Part shown: one piece after another, positions 1 through 6,831 of the stretch | Numbering within the stretch: position 1 is the stretch's first letter | Layout: each line of letters opens with the position of its first letter | NCBI GenBank assembly: GCA_963592205.1 | Contig: CAVAVU010000063.1 | Location: 1-29,806, forward strand | Direction of reading: 5' to 3' | From: Claveliimonas sp963592205 | GTDB taxonomy: Bacteria > Bacillota > Clostridia > Lachnospirales > Lachnospiraceae | DNA: 29,806 nucleotides | Notes under the pieces: generated by a model | Databases searched by the model: none | The model's input: the letters and a program-made list of their open reading frames with translations, nothing else | What the model was told of the DNA's origin: nothing | Made by a program: the position numbers and the translations under genes

Positions 1-94
1 AAAAGCCGGGGCTAATGTTTCAATTATTTTGGGACATTTTCAAAAATGCTTGACACTATTTTAGTAAAAAATATATAAAATTACAAATATTCGT

Positions 95-1585
95 CTACAA
101 TTCCAGAATTGCCTTTACGGTATCTTCCATCTTATCAACATCGCATTCCAGCGTGTGAAGAATATTCGCATTCAGAATCTCTTTGATCGCATTCGGCATC
201 TCCGTATTAGACACCTGGCTCAGTTCTTTCAGCAGATCGAATTCATCTACAGATGCATACTTCTCATCAATCGCTGCCATAACACTTCCTGCGAACTTGT
301 ACGGACTTGCCGTAGAAGCTACCACACACTTCGTCTCATCACCGGATTTCTCCTGATACTCCTGACATACATGCGCAGCTACTGCAGTATGCGTATCCAT
401 TACATAGCCTGTCTTTTTATAGACATCATGGATAGTCTCAGCTGTCTGAGCTTCTGTCGCATATCCTGCTGCGAAGTCTTTCAGTTCTGCTTTCATAGCA
501 TCCGTGATCTCGTATACGCCTTCACTCTTCAATGCCTGCATCAGTTCGGTATTCTTCTTATCATCACAGCCTGCAATCTGATAGATCAGTCTCTCAAGAT
601 TGCTGGAAATCAGAATATCCATCGATGGTGATGTGGTCAGTACGAATTCTCTGTCCTTCCGGTCATACACACCTGTCTGGAAGAAATCAAACAGAACTTT
701 ATTCTCATTGGATGCACAGATCAGCTTTGCGATCGGAACTCCCATATTCTTTGCATAATATGCTGCAAGAATATTGCCAAAGTTACCGGTAGGAACTACA
801 ACATTGATCTGCTCTCCCGGCTGGATCTCTTCATTCTCCAGAAGCTTCGCATAAGCATATACATAGTACACTACCTGCGGCACCAGACGTCCAATATTAA
901 TAGAATTAGCAGATGAGAACTGATAGCCATGCTCATTCAGCTCTTCAGCAAGCTTTTTATCTTCAAACATCGCCTTCACACCACTCTGTGCATTATCAAA
1001 GTTACCGTGAATCGCAACTACATCTACATTATCTCCTGTCTGAGTCACCATCTGCATCTCCTGCACCTTGCTGACTCCGTTCTTCGGATAGAACACAATG
1101 ATTCGTGTGCCTTCTACATTGGCAAATCCTGCCATAGCAGCCTTACCGGTATCTCCCGAAGTCGCGGTCAGGATCACGATCTCATTCTTCACCTGATTCT
1201 TCTTCGCTGATGTCGTAAGAAGATGCGGCAGAATAGAAAGTGCCATATCTTTAAATGCGATCGTTGCTCCGTGGAACAGCTCGATAAAATACGTGCCATC
1301 CACCTTTACTAACGGTGCAATCTCTTCTGTGTCAAACTTGCTGTCATAAGCCTTCTGAATACAATTCTTCAGTTCTTCCTCAGTAAAATCTGTAAGGAAT
1401 TCTTTCATAACAGCATAAGCTGTCTCCTGATAAGTCATTCCCTTTAATTCTTCCATAGACACAGATAACTTTGGAAGATGATCCGGCACAAACAGACCGC
1501 CGTCATCAGCAAGACCTTTTAAGATTGCCTGCGATGCTGTTACTGTTACATTTGAATTTCTTGTGCTTCTGTATCGTACATCCAT
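95..1585 (-). CDS. thrC: Threonine synthase
   Basis: PLP enzyme converting O-phospho-L-homoserine to L-threonine in the cytoplasm. The protein begins with the typical 'YRSTRN' and 'LADDGGLFVP' segments. It carries the PLP lysine motif 'HGATIAFKD' and the glycine-rich phosphate-binding 'TATSGDTGKAA', and 'VPTGNFGN' follows further on. The length of about 496 residues fits the bacterial family. Three ATG codons occur in a row (1591, 1588, 1585). The AGGAGA ribosome site at 1593-1598 leaves only 1 base before the first but 7 before the third, so 1585 is chosen. It follows leuD by 21 bp on the same strand and is probably cotranscribed with leuCD. The stop is TAG. No terminator is visible in the 94 bases left of the gene. 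Confidence 0.95.
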   Translation of the reverse strand: MDVRYRSTRNSNVTVTASQAILKGLADDGGLFVPDHLPKLSVSMEELKGMTYQETAYAVMKEFLTDFTEEELKNCIQKAYDSKFDTEEIAPLVKVDGTYFIELFHGATIAFKDMALSILPHLLTTSAKKNQVKNEIVILTATSGDTGKAAMAGFANVEGTRIIVFYPKNGVSKVQEMQMVTQTGDNVDVVAIHGNFDNAQSGVKAMFEDKKLAEELNEHGYQFSSANSINIGRLVPQVVYYVYAYAKLLENEEIQPGEQINVVVPTGNFGNILAAYYAKNMGVPIAKLICASNENKVLFDFFQTGVYDRKDREFVLTTSPSMDILISSNLERLIYQIAGCDDKKNTELMQALKSEGVYEITDAMKAELKDFAAGYATEAQTAETIHDVYKKTGYVMDTHTAVAAHVCQEYQEKSGDETKCVVASTASPYKFAGSVMAAIDEKYASVDEFDLLKELSQVSNTEMPNAIKEILNANILHTLECDVDKMEDTVKAILEL

Positions 1586-1606
1586 CATCATATCTCCTGT
1601 TATAAA

Positions 1607-2101
1607 CTATTTGCTCTTTTTGCTATTGATGTAATTCACCAGGCCGCCGGCAGAGATCAGTTCCTGCATAAATGGTGGAAATGCCTGTCCCTGGAATTCG
1701 GTACCCTTGGTACGATTATATATACGTCCGCTATCAAAATCAATCTCAACCTGATCTCCTGCGTCAATTCCTTCTGCAGCTTCCGGGCATTCGATAATCG
1801 GAAGTCCGATATTGATCGAATTACGATAGAAGATTCTGGCAAATGTATCTGCGATAACGCAGCTTACGCCTGCAGTCTTCAGGCACAGCGGTGCATGTTC
1901 TCTGGAAGATCCGCAGCCAAAGTTCTTTCTTGCTACGATAATGTCTCCCGGCTGTACTTTTCCGGCAAATTCCGGATCGATGTCTACCATTGCATGGCTT
2001 GCCAGCTCCTGTGCATCAAAAGAGTTCAGATATCTTGCCGGAATGATAACGTCTGTATCTACGTTATCTCCGTACTTAAATACATGTCCTAATGCTTTCA
2101 T
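1607..2101 (-). CDS. leuD: 3-isopropylmalate dehydratase small subunit
   Basis: Small (swivel-domain) subunit of isopropylmalate isomerase in leucine synthesis. It works as a complex with LeuC, converting 2-isopropylmalate to 3-isopropylmalate. The 164-residue length is normal for the short LeuD class. Visible hallmarks are 'DVIIPARYLNSFD' near the N terminus and 'GCGSSREHAP', the loop that completes the active site. Its ATG shares one base with the TAA stop of leuC (TAATG), so translation is probably coupled. A GGGGGTGA ribosome site lies inside the leuC end. A homoaconitase small subunit is a formal alternative, but the bacterial context and pairing with thrC favour leucine synthesis. Confidence 0.93.
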   Translation of the reverse strand: MKALGHVFKYGDNVDTDVIIPARYLNSFDAQELASHAMVDIDPEFAGKVQPGDIIVARKNFGCGSSREHAPLCLKTAGVSCVIADTFARIFYRNSINIGLPIIECPEAAEGIDAGDQVEIDFDSGRIYNRTKGTEFQGQAFPPFMQELISAGGLVNYINSKKSK

Positions 2102-3378
2102 TATCTGTCACCCCCTACTTTTTCCGGATTCGCAATACATCCGGCGATCGCACTTGCTGCTGCCACTTCCGGCGAAGCAAGATAGATCAGCGAATCTACA
2201 TGTCCCATACGACCAACGAAGTTACGGTTCGTAGTAGATACACACTTCTCACCTGCTGCCATAACACCCATATGACCTCCCATACACGGTCCACAGCTTG
2301 GTGTGTTGACTGCACATCCTGCATCTACAAAGATATCCAGAAGTCCTTCTGCGATACACTGTTTGTAGATCTTCTGTGTAGCCGGAACTACCATTACACG
2401 GACATCCGGATGTACGGTATGTCCTTTGAGAATAGCTGCTGCCTTTCTCAGGTCAGACATACGTCCGTTTGTACAGGAACCGATCACTACCTGATCGATC
2501 TTAATAGGCTCCATAGCCTCTACTTCATCAATCGTCTTAGCATTGCCCGGAAGATGCGGGAATGCAACAGTTGGACGGACTTCGGAAAGATCAATCTCAA
2601 TCACATCCTCATATTCAGCATCTTCATCTGCTTCGTATACATGGTATTCCTTCTTGCAGTGCTCTGCCAGATAAGCCTTTGTCTGCTCATCTACCGGGAA
2701 GATACCATTCTTGGCACCTGCCTCAATTGCCATATTGGCAATCGTAAATCTGTCATCCACAGAAAGATGTGACACACCTTCTCCTGTAAATTCCATTGAT
2801 TTGTACAGAGCTCCGTCTACGCCGATCTTACCGATAATATGGATAATGATATCCTTACCGCTTACAAACTCAGACGGTTCTCCTTTCAGTACGAACTTAA
2901 TTGCACTCGGCACTTTGAACCAGAGTTCTCCTGTAGCCATACCGGTAGAAATATCTGTGGTGCCTACGCCTGTAGAAAATGCTCCCAATGCTCCGTATGT
3001 ACAAGTATGTGAGTCTGCACCAATAATGCACTCTCCTGCTGTAACCACTCCTGCCTCCGGAAGGATTGCATGCTCTACTCCTGATTTGCCCTGTTCAAAA
3101 TACCAGCTGAGTCCCTGATCCTTTGCAAATTCACGAATTGCCTTAGAGTTCTCTGCTGACTTAATATCTTTATTCGGTGTAAAATGATCTGGTACCAGAA
3201 CAACCTTATCTTTATCAAATACTTTATCTGCCATCTGTCTGAAGATTGGCAGTGCCATTGGTCCGGTGATGTCATTCGCCATAACGATATCAAGCTTCGC
3301 CATAATAAGCTGTCCTGCTTCCACATGATCCAGACCTGCATGTGCAGCCAGAATCTTCTGTGTCATCGTCATTCCCAT
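2101..3378 (-). CDS. leuC: 3-isopropylmalate dehydratase large subunit
   Basis: Aconitase-superfamily subunit that holds the 4Fe-4S cluster and forms the isomerase with LeuD. The cluster ligands are recognisable in 'VIGSCTNGR' and in 'PSCGPCMGG' (one Cys from the first, two from the second). 'GADSHTCTYGALGAFSTGVG' is the substrate-side segment. The length of 425 residues matches the short LeuC/HacA class rather than the roughly 470-residue enterobacterial class. The start is supported by GGAGG about 10 bases upstream. The gene begins only 16 bp after the stop of the surface-protein gene, so either it is read from that gene's promoter or it uses the extended -10 promoter inside the 3' end of that gene (3417-3446). 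leuA and leuB are not in the window. Confidence 0.94.
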   Translation of the reverse strand: MGMTMTQKILAAHAGLDHVEAGQLIMAKLDIVMANDITGPMALPIFRQMADKVFDKDKVVLVPDHFTPNKDIKSAENSKAIREFAKDQGLSWYFEQGKSGVEHAILPEAGVVTAGECIIGADSHTCTYGALGAFSTGVGTTDISTGMATGELWFKVPSAIKFVLKGEPSEFVSGKDIIIHIIGKIGVDGALYKSMEFTGEGVSHLSVDDRFTIANMAIEAGAKNGIFPVDEQTKAYLAEHCKKEYHVYEADEDAEYEDVIEIDLSEVRPTVAFPHLPGNAKTIDEVEAMEPIKIDQVVIGSCTNGRMSDLRKAAAILKGHTVHPDVRVMVVPATQKIYKQCIAEGLLDIFVDAGCAVNTPSCGPCMGGHMGVMAAGEKCVSTTNRNFVGRMGHVDSLIYLASPEVAAASAIAGCIANPEKVGGDR

Positions 3379-3394
3379 GATGAATGTGCCTCCT

Positions 3395-5350
3395 TTATCT
3401 TTTCTTCATACGTGTAATCATAACACACACAATAACAGCCACGCAAGAAAGAATGCATACAAGCATCCAATTTGATAAATTCGCTCCATCTCCTGTTCTT
3501 ACTGTCTGTGCTTTTGCAGACTGTCCGGGACTTTCCGGTTTCTCTTCCTCCGGCTTTTCCGGCTCCTCCGGTTCTTCCGGAACTTCCGGCTTGTCATCTG
3601 TCATAATTCCAAGATTCACCGTTACATGCTCCTTTTTAATCGTCACTTCAAATGGCGGAATCAGATCATACTCCTGGTTCGATTCGCACCGCAGTTCCTC
3701 AATGGTATAAGTATCATACGGAAGCGCACCCTTACTGTCATCCGGTGCAGTCAGATTCCCGTCTGTATCGATTCCAAACCAGACGCCGTCCTCCATACAC
3801 TCCCCACGATTAGTATTCACTGTATGAAGATTCCATTCTGCTGAGGTAGATGCATAACCATTCTCATCCGTCACGATCACATGGGTTTCCCCTGTCGTAT
3901 TACTGGTAATCCGAAACGGTACTTCCGAAAGTCTCTTATGCGTACCGTCTGCAATCTTGATAAGTTCCAGATCACCACGAATCACCCGGTCTGCTGCCTG
4001 ATACATATTGCCTCCGGTAAGCACAGCCGTGTCTCCATTCGGCCGGATCTGAGTCAGATATCTCCCCTTGCTTTTTTCACCCGATTCATTCTGAAAATAC
4101 ATTCCATCCAGCAGATATCCTTTTGGCGCTTCGATTTCCTCCACTGTGATCGTTCCCAGGGGAAGTATCACCTGATCATCCATCATATAAAACGCATCAC
4201 CCTCTACCAGATAAGCTTCATCCAGCCGGCACACATACTCCGATCCCTGTTCACCTTCTTCTGCCTGCGTCTCCAACACCCAGCTTCGATCCGGAACTTC
4301 CGGAAGACCTGCTTCCTCATAATACCCCGCATAATAGTTCACACGCATTTTTGCCCCGGAAAGATTTCCTCCGCCAAGTGCCTGACTTTCACCGGTCTCT
4401 GCATCCACCTTACTGATTGCCAGTTCCGCCTCATTCCACACCGGAACATCTTTCACTTCAACCACCGCTGTTTTCTCTGCTTCAACTGTCACAGGATATA
4501 CGTTCTCATCCTTTCGGTAACCAAACGGAGCCTTCATCTCTTGCACATAATATTTTCCCGGTGCCAGTTCCACGTCCCCTGTCTGACCAGCCGCATCTGT
4601 CTTAAGCACCGCTTTTCGAGCTGTGCAGGCTTCATCTGTGTACACGCCATATTCTGCTCCCTGCAGAGTATAGCAGAGATTTCCTGCCGTCAGTTCTTCT
4701 TCTGCAGCAGTCTTTTTAAGTCTGGCGTAACCTGTCGGATGATATTCCCAGTATCCAAGATTCTGGTGTGCAGCCACGCCATCAGACAGTAAATATACTT
4801 TAAATCCTTTTGGTGCTGCCGGAAGTCCGGCGATCCGGTTGATAAATGCCTGTCCATAGCCATAATAATTATCGTCATGACCATTCGCTACCGATCCGGC
4901 AAGACATGTCTCCACATAGCTGGCTCCGACATCACCAGGACCTTTCCAGCCATAGTAGTATATCTTCCGGAGCTGCTCATTCCCCTGATTCTCCGCCGTA
5001 TACTCCGCCACCGTAGTGAAAGCACTTCCTATCTGCGTCGGCGGCTCCATCTCATGACATACACACATTGCCGGCGTCCCTCCGTCAATCTCAAAATATC
5101 CCACTCTCAACAGGCCATCATTGTATCTGGTATCATAATATGTCAGCACGTGTGTACTGCTCGTCCGACTTTGTATCTCGCTATTCTGTTCTTTAATATC
5201 ATCTGCTACATCTCCTGTCTCCATGCCCTCTTCTGCCTGCGCAGGGATCTCTCCCACACAAGCCCAGAACGACAGAACAAATACTACAACAGCAACTGCA
5301 AATGGCATAATTCTGTTAAACCAGCTCCTGTGATCCGTTATCTTCTTCAT
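3395..5350 (-). CDS. Secreted SpaA-domain surface protein, thioester-domain-like N terminus
   Basis: Predicted cell-wall surface protein of 651 residues. A signal peptide with a hydrophobic core at about 15-31 ends in 'AQA' near residue 39. Residues 65-205 resemble the thioester (TQXA/Cys-Gln) adhesin domain: Cys96/Cys98 in 'AMCVCHE', 'IYYYGW', and a Gln in 'YGYGQAF' that might be the partner. Three SpaA-like (prealbumin-fold) domains follow, at about 208-304, 308-457 and 459-585. Each has a lysine early in the domain and a late 'E-box' ('YVQEMKAP', 'VEEIEAP', 'IEELRCE'), the usual isopeptide pair. A Pro/Glu-rich stalk (588-608), 'VRTGD' (617-621), a membrane helix (628-645) and MKKR end the protein, in place of a standard LPXTG. 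Start: GGAGG lies 10 bases upstream. The substrate or host ligand is unknown; the thioester is an inference. Confidence 0.8.
   Translation of the reverse strand: MKKITDHRSWFNRIMPFAVAVVVFVLSFWACVGEIPAQAEEGMETGDVADDIKEQNSEIQSRTSSTHVLTYYDTRYNDGLLRVGYFEIDGGTPAMCVCHEMEPPTQIGSAFTTVAEYTAENQGNEQLRKIYYYGWKGPGDVGASYVETCLAGSVANGHDDNYYGYGQAFINRIAGLPAAPKGFKVYLLSDGVAAHQNLGYWEYHPTGYARLKKTAAEEELTAGNLCYTLQGAEYGVYTDEACTARKAVLKTDAAGQTGDVELAPGKYYVQEMKAPFGYRKDENVYPVTVEAEKTAVVEVKDVPVWNEAELAISKVDAETGESQALGGGNLSGAKMRVNYYAGYYEEAGLPEVPDRSWVLETQAEEGEQGSEYVCRLDEAYLVEGDAFYMMDDQVILPLGTITVEEIEAPKGYLLDGMYFQNESGEKSKGRYLTQIRPNGDTAVLTGGNMYQAADRVIRGDLELIKIADGTHKRLSEVPFRITSNTTGETHVIVTDENGYASTSAEWNLHTVNTNRGECMEDGVWFGIDTDGNLTAPDDSKGALPYDTYTIEELRCESNQEYDLIPPFEVTIKKEHVTVNLGIMTDDKPEVPEEPEEPEKPEEEKPESPGQSAKAQTVRTGDGANLSNWMLVCILSCVAVIVCVMITRMKKR
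3417..3446 (-). promoter_or_regulatory. Candidate internal promoter for leuCD-thrC
   Basis: On the minus strand, TTGCGT (3441-3446) and TATGAT (3417-3422) are separated by 18 bases. The -10 is preceded by TGT, giving an extended -10 (TGnTATGAT). It lies inside the 3' end of the surface-protein gene and would give leuC a leader of about 30-35 bases with no room for an attenuator. It was recognised by pattern only. Confidence 0.4.
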
Positions 5351-5396
5351 GTATCCTTTCCTCCGTTTTTATTATCTCTCCGCTTCGAGTATCGAC

Positions 5397-5426
5397 ATAA
5401 TAACTCTTTTCAGGTATCTTTGTCAA
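5397..5426 (-). promoter_or_regulatory. Promoter of the surface-protein gene
   Basis: On the minus strand a perfect -35 TTGACA (5421-5426) is 18 bases from TATTAT (5397-5402). It lies about 45 bases upstream of the surface-protein start and downstream of the terminator of the preceding gene, so it is probably the main promoter for this gene and possibly for leuCD-thrC behind it. Confidence 0.65.
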
Positions 5427-5463
5427 CACATTTTTAAAGTTTTATTTCAACCCGTTTTTTGGT

Positions 5464-5497
5464 AAAAAAAAGAAACCCTAAGACTTTTTAAGGCTTC
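5464..5497 (-). terminator. Intrinsic terminator after the PF06541 gene
   Basis: On the minus strand a 9-bp stem (5489-5497 with 5472-5480, two G-T pairs) encloses an 8-base loop and is followed by eight U residues (5464-5471). The plus strand also ends in six T after the stem, so it could work both ways. It starts 12 bases after the stop of the PF06541 gene. Confidence 0.85.
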
Positions 5498-5508
5498 TTT
5501 TTTACCAT

Positions 5509-6441
5509 TTATTTCTTTTTATTCCGATGTATTGCCACCCGTTTTTTAACCTCAATAAGCGCATCCTTATGAGTACGGGATTCCATATTCGGGAATGCCT
5601 TTACCAGACGTTCGCCAACACTTCCCAGTCCGTTAACCAGACTGTCATAGCGTCCTTTCAGTTCATCCAGCTTCTGCTGCTGGCTCTTATACCATTCTTC
5701 TCTACCGGCACTGTATTCTGCGCGCAGTTCTTTACCAGCTTCCTTCATGCCAGCCATCTTACTCTTAAGCTGCTCTTCTTTCTCTTTTCCGACTTCCTTT
5801 ACATCTGCAACCTTGCTCTTGATCTGTTCTTCTTTCTCCATACCGTCTTTTACATTTTCGTAAATGTTCTCACCCATGCGGTCAGAGAATTCCCGCAGCT
5901 CCGCAGCAATCTTTTCCATCGCTTCGAGACGTTTGTTCAGCTTCAGGATTGCTGATGCAGTTACATAGAGATCCGCAATCATCGCAATACTCAATATCAC
6001 CAGTATCACAATCCCCGCAATGTGTGGAATGTATCCGATCAGATGTGCAACAAGCGGTTGAAAACATTTAACGATGAATACACAGAACACACCCCAGATC
6101 AGCGAAAACGGAAGACACACATAGCCGCCGATATTAAGCGGCTGTCCGGAATAGTCCCACCATTTCTGATGAAAGATCCGGTCCATCACATATCCTGTCA
6201 GCCATTCGATAAATGTAACAAGTACAGCCGATGCCAGATATAATACCACGAGGCTTTCTGAAAATCCCTGTAACGAAAAGATTACCGATACCACTCCGAC
6301 TCCATAAATCGGGCAGATCGGACCATTCAGAAATCCTCTGTTGACAAATCTCCCTTCTTTTACCGCTGCAAATGCAACTTCCACGCACCATCCAAGTACG
6401 CCGTACACAAAAAAGTACGCCAGTATTTCATAGATTCCCAT
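5509..6441 (-). CDS. PF06541-family membrane protein (CmpB-like, 'ABC-transporter type IV') with coiled-coil tail
   Basis: Polytopic membrane protein of 310 residues. The N-terminal 165 residues contain about five hydrophobic helices. They carry the family pattern: 'GVLGWCVE' in helix 1, 'NRGFLNGPICPIYG' in the first loop, 'EWLTGY' and 'WWDYSGQPLNIGGYVCLPFS'. The annotation as an ABC permease comes from the family name only; no ATPase is adjacent and the function is not established. The C-terminal half (165-300) is charged and predicted coiled coil, with two near-identical 18-residue units at 204-221 and 222-239 ('EEQIKSK...' / 'EEQLKSK...'). Start: AAAGGAA about 7 bases upstream. It is divergent from feoA, and its promoter interlocks with the feo promoter. 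Confidence 0.75.
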   Translation of the reverse strand: MGIYEILAYFFVYGVLGWCVEVAFAAVKEGRFVNRGFLNGPICPIYGVGVVSVIFSLQGFSESLVVLYLASAVLVTFIEWLTGYVMDRIFHQKWWDYSGQPLNIGGYVCLPFSLIWGVFCVFIVKCFQPLVAHLIGYIPHIAGIVILVILSIAMIADLYVTASAILKLNKRLEAMEKIAAELREFSDRMGENIYENVKDGMEKEEQIKSKVADVKEVGKEKEEQLKSKMAGMKEAGKELRAEYSAGREEWYKSQQQKLDELKGRYDSLVNGLGSVGERLVKAFPNMESRTHKDALIEVKKRVAIHRNKKK

Positions 6442-6503
6442 ATTTTATTCCTTTCCCAGTAATTCAACTCTCCATTTGTATCTTATTCTAAACCATATCG
6501 ACT

Positions 6504-6532
6504 ATTATATGAGAAGTTGTAAATTTCGTCAA
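6504..6532 (-). promoter_or_regulatory. Promoter of the PF06541 gene
   Basis: On the minus strand TTGACG (6527-6532) and a perfect TATAAT (6504-6509) are separated by 17 bases. It drives the leftward gene that starts at 6441. It physically overlaps the rightward feo promoter (6517-6545). Confidence 0.75.
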
Positions 6533-6545
6533 TTGATGCTATACT
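6517..6545 (+). promoter_or_regulatory. Promoter of feoAB
   Basis: On the plus strand TTGTAA (6517-6522) and TATACT (6540-6545) are separated by 17 bases. Transcription would begin near 6552, just before the Fur box. It is the only good rightward promoter in the gap before feoA. Confidence 0.7.
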
Positions 6546-6557
6546 TTTTCAAATAAT

Positions 6558-6572
6558 AGATAATAATTATCA
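6558..6572 (+). promoter_or_regulatory. Fur box of feoAB
   Basis: AGATAATAATTATCA matches the 7-1-7 Fur consensus TGATAATnATTATCA at 14 of 15 positions and contains a perfect 6-1-6 inverted repeat. It lies immediately downstream of the predicted feo start point, so iron-loaded Fur bound here should block feoAB transcription. This agrees with the function of the genes. Confidence 0.8.
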
Positions 6573-6597
6573 ATAAGTTAGGGAGATGGGGATTATT

Positions 6598-6831
6598 ATG
6601 GTTTTAAAAGAAGGATTAAACAGACACACTTACCGTGTACGCTCTATACAGATCGAGCTCCAGTTAGAACGCCGCCTGGAAGCTCTCGGTCTGACAGACG
6701 GCAGTCTGATTACTATATTAAATAATGATAAGCACGGTGCCATGACCGTCAAATTCCGCGGCACCCGATTCGCCCTCGGCAGGCGCATTGCAGATCATAT
6801 CGAGATTGAGGAGGTAACCGCACATGAATAA
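6598..6831 (+). CDS. feoA: Ferrous iron transport protein A
   Basis: Small cytoplasmic SH3-like protein of 77 residues that supports the FeoB ferrous iron channel. It has the FeoA layout 'RVRSI', 'LERRLEALGLTDGSLITIL' and 'VKFRGTRFALGRRIADHIEI'. An earlier in-frame ATG at 6586 lies inside the ribosome-binding sequence (GGGAGATGGGG). The ATG at 6598 sits a proper distance after it and is chosen. The gene overlaps feoB by 8 bases, so the two are cotranslated. It lies directly behind a Fur box, as expected for iron-repressed uptake. Confidence 0.92.
   Translation: MVLKEGLNRHTYRVRSIQIELQLERRLEALGLTDGSLITILNNDKHGAMTVKFRGTRFALGRRIADHIEIEEVTAHE

Noticed and set aside
50..79. Plus-strand TTGACA with TATAAA 18 bases downstream at the left edge
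   Set aside because: It would read antisense into thrC; the region is AT-rich and such matches are expected by chance. No rightward gene follows.
3881..4792. A 303-codon open frame on the plus strand opposite the surface-protein gene
   Set aside because: No ribosome site, a Cys/His/Ile/Ser-rich composition typical of an antisense shadow, and a well-supported minus-strand gene with recognisable domains.
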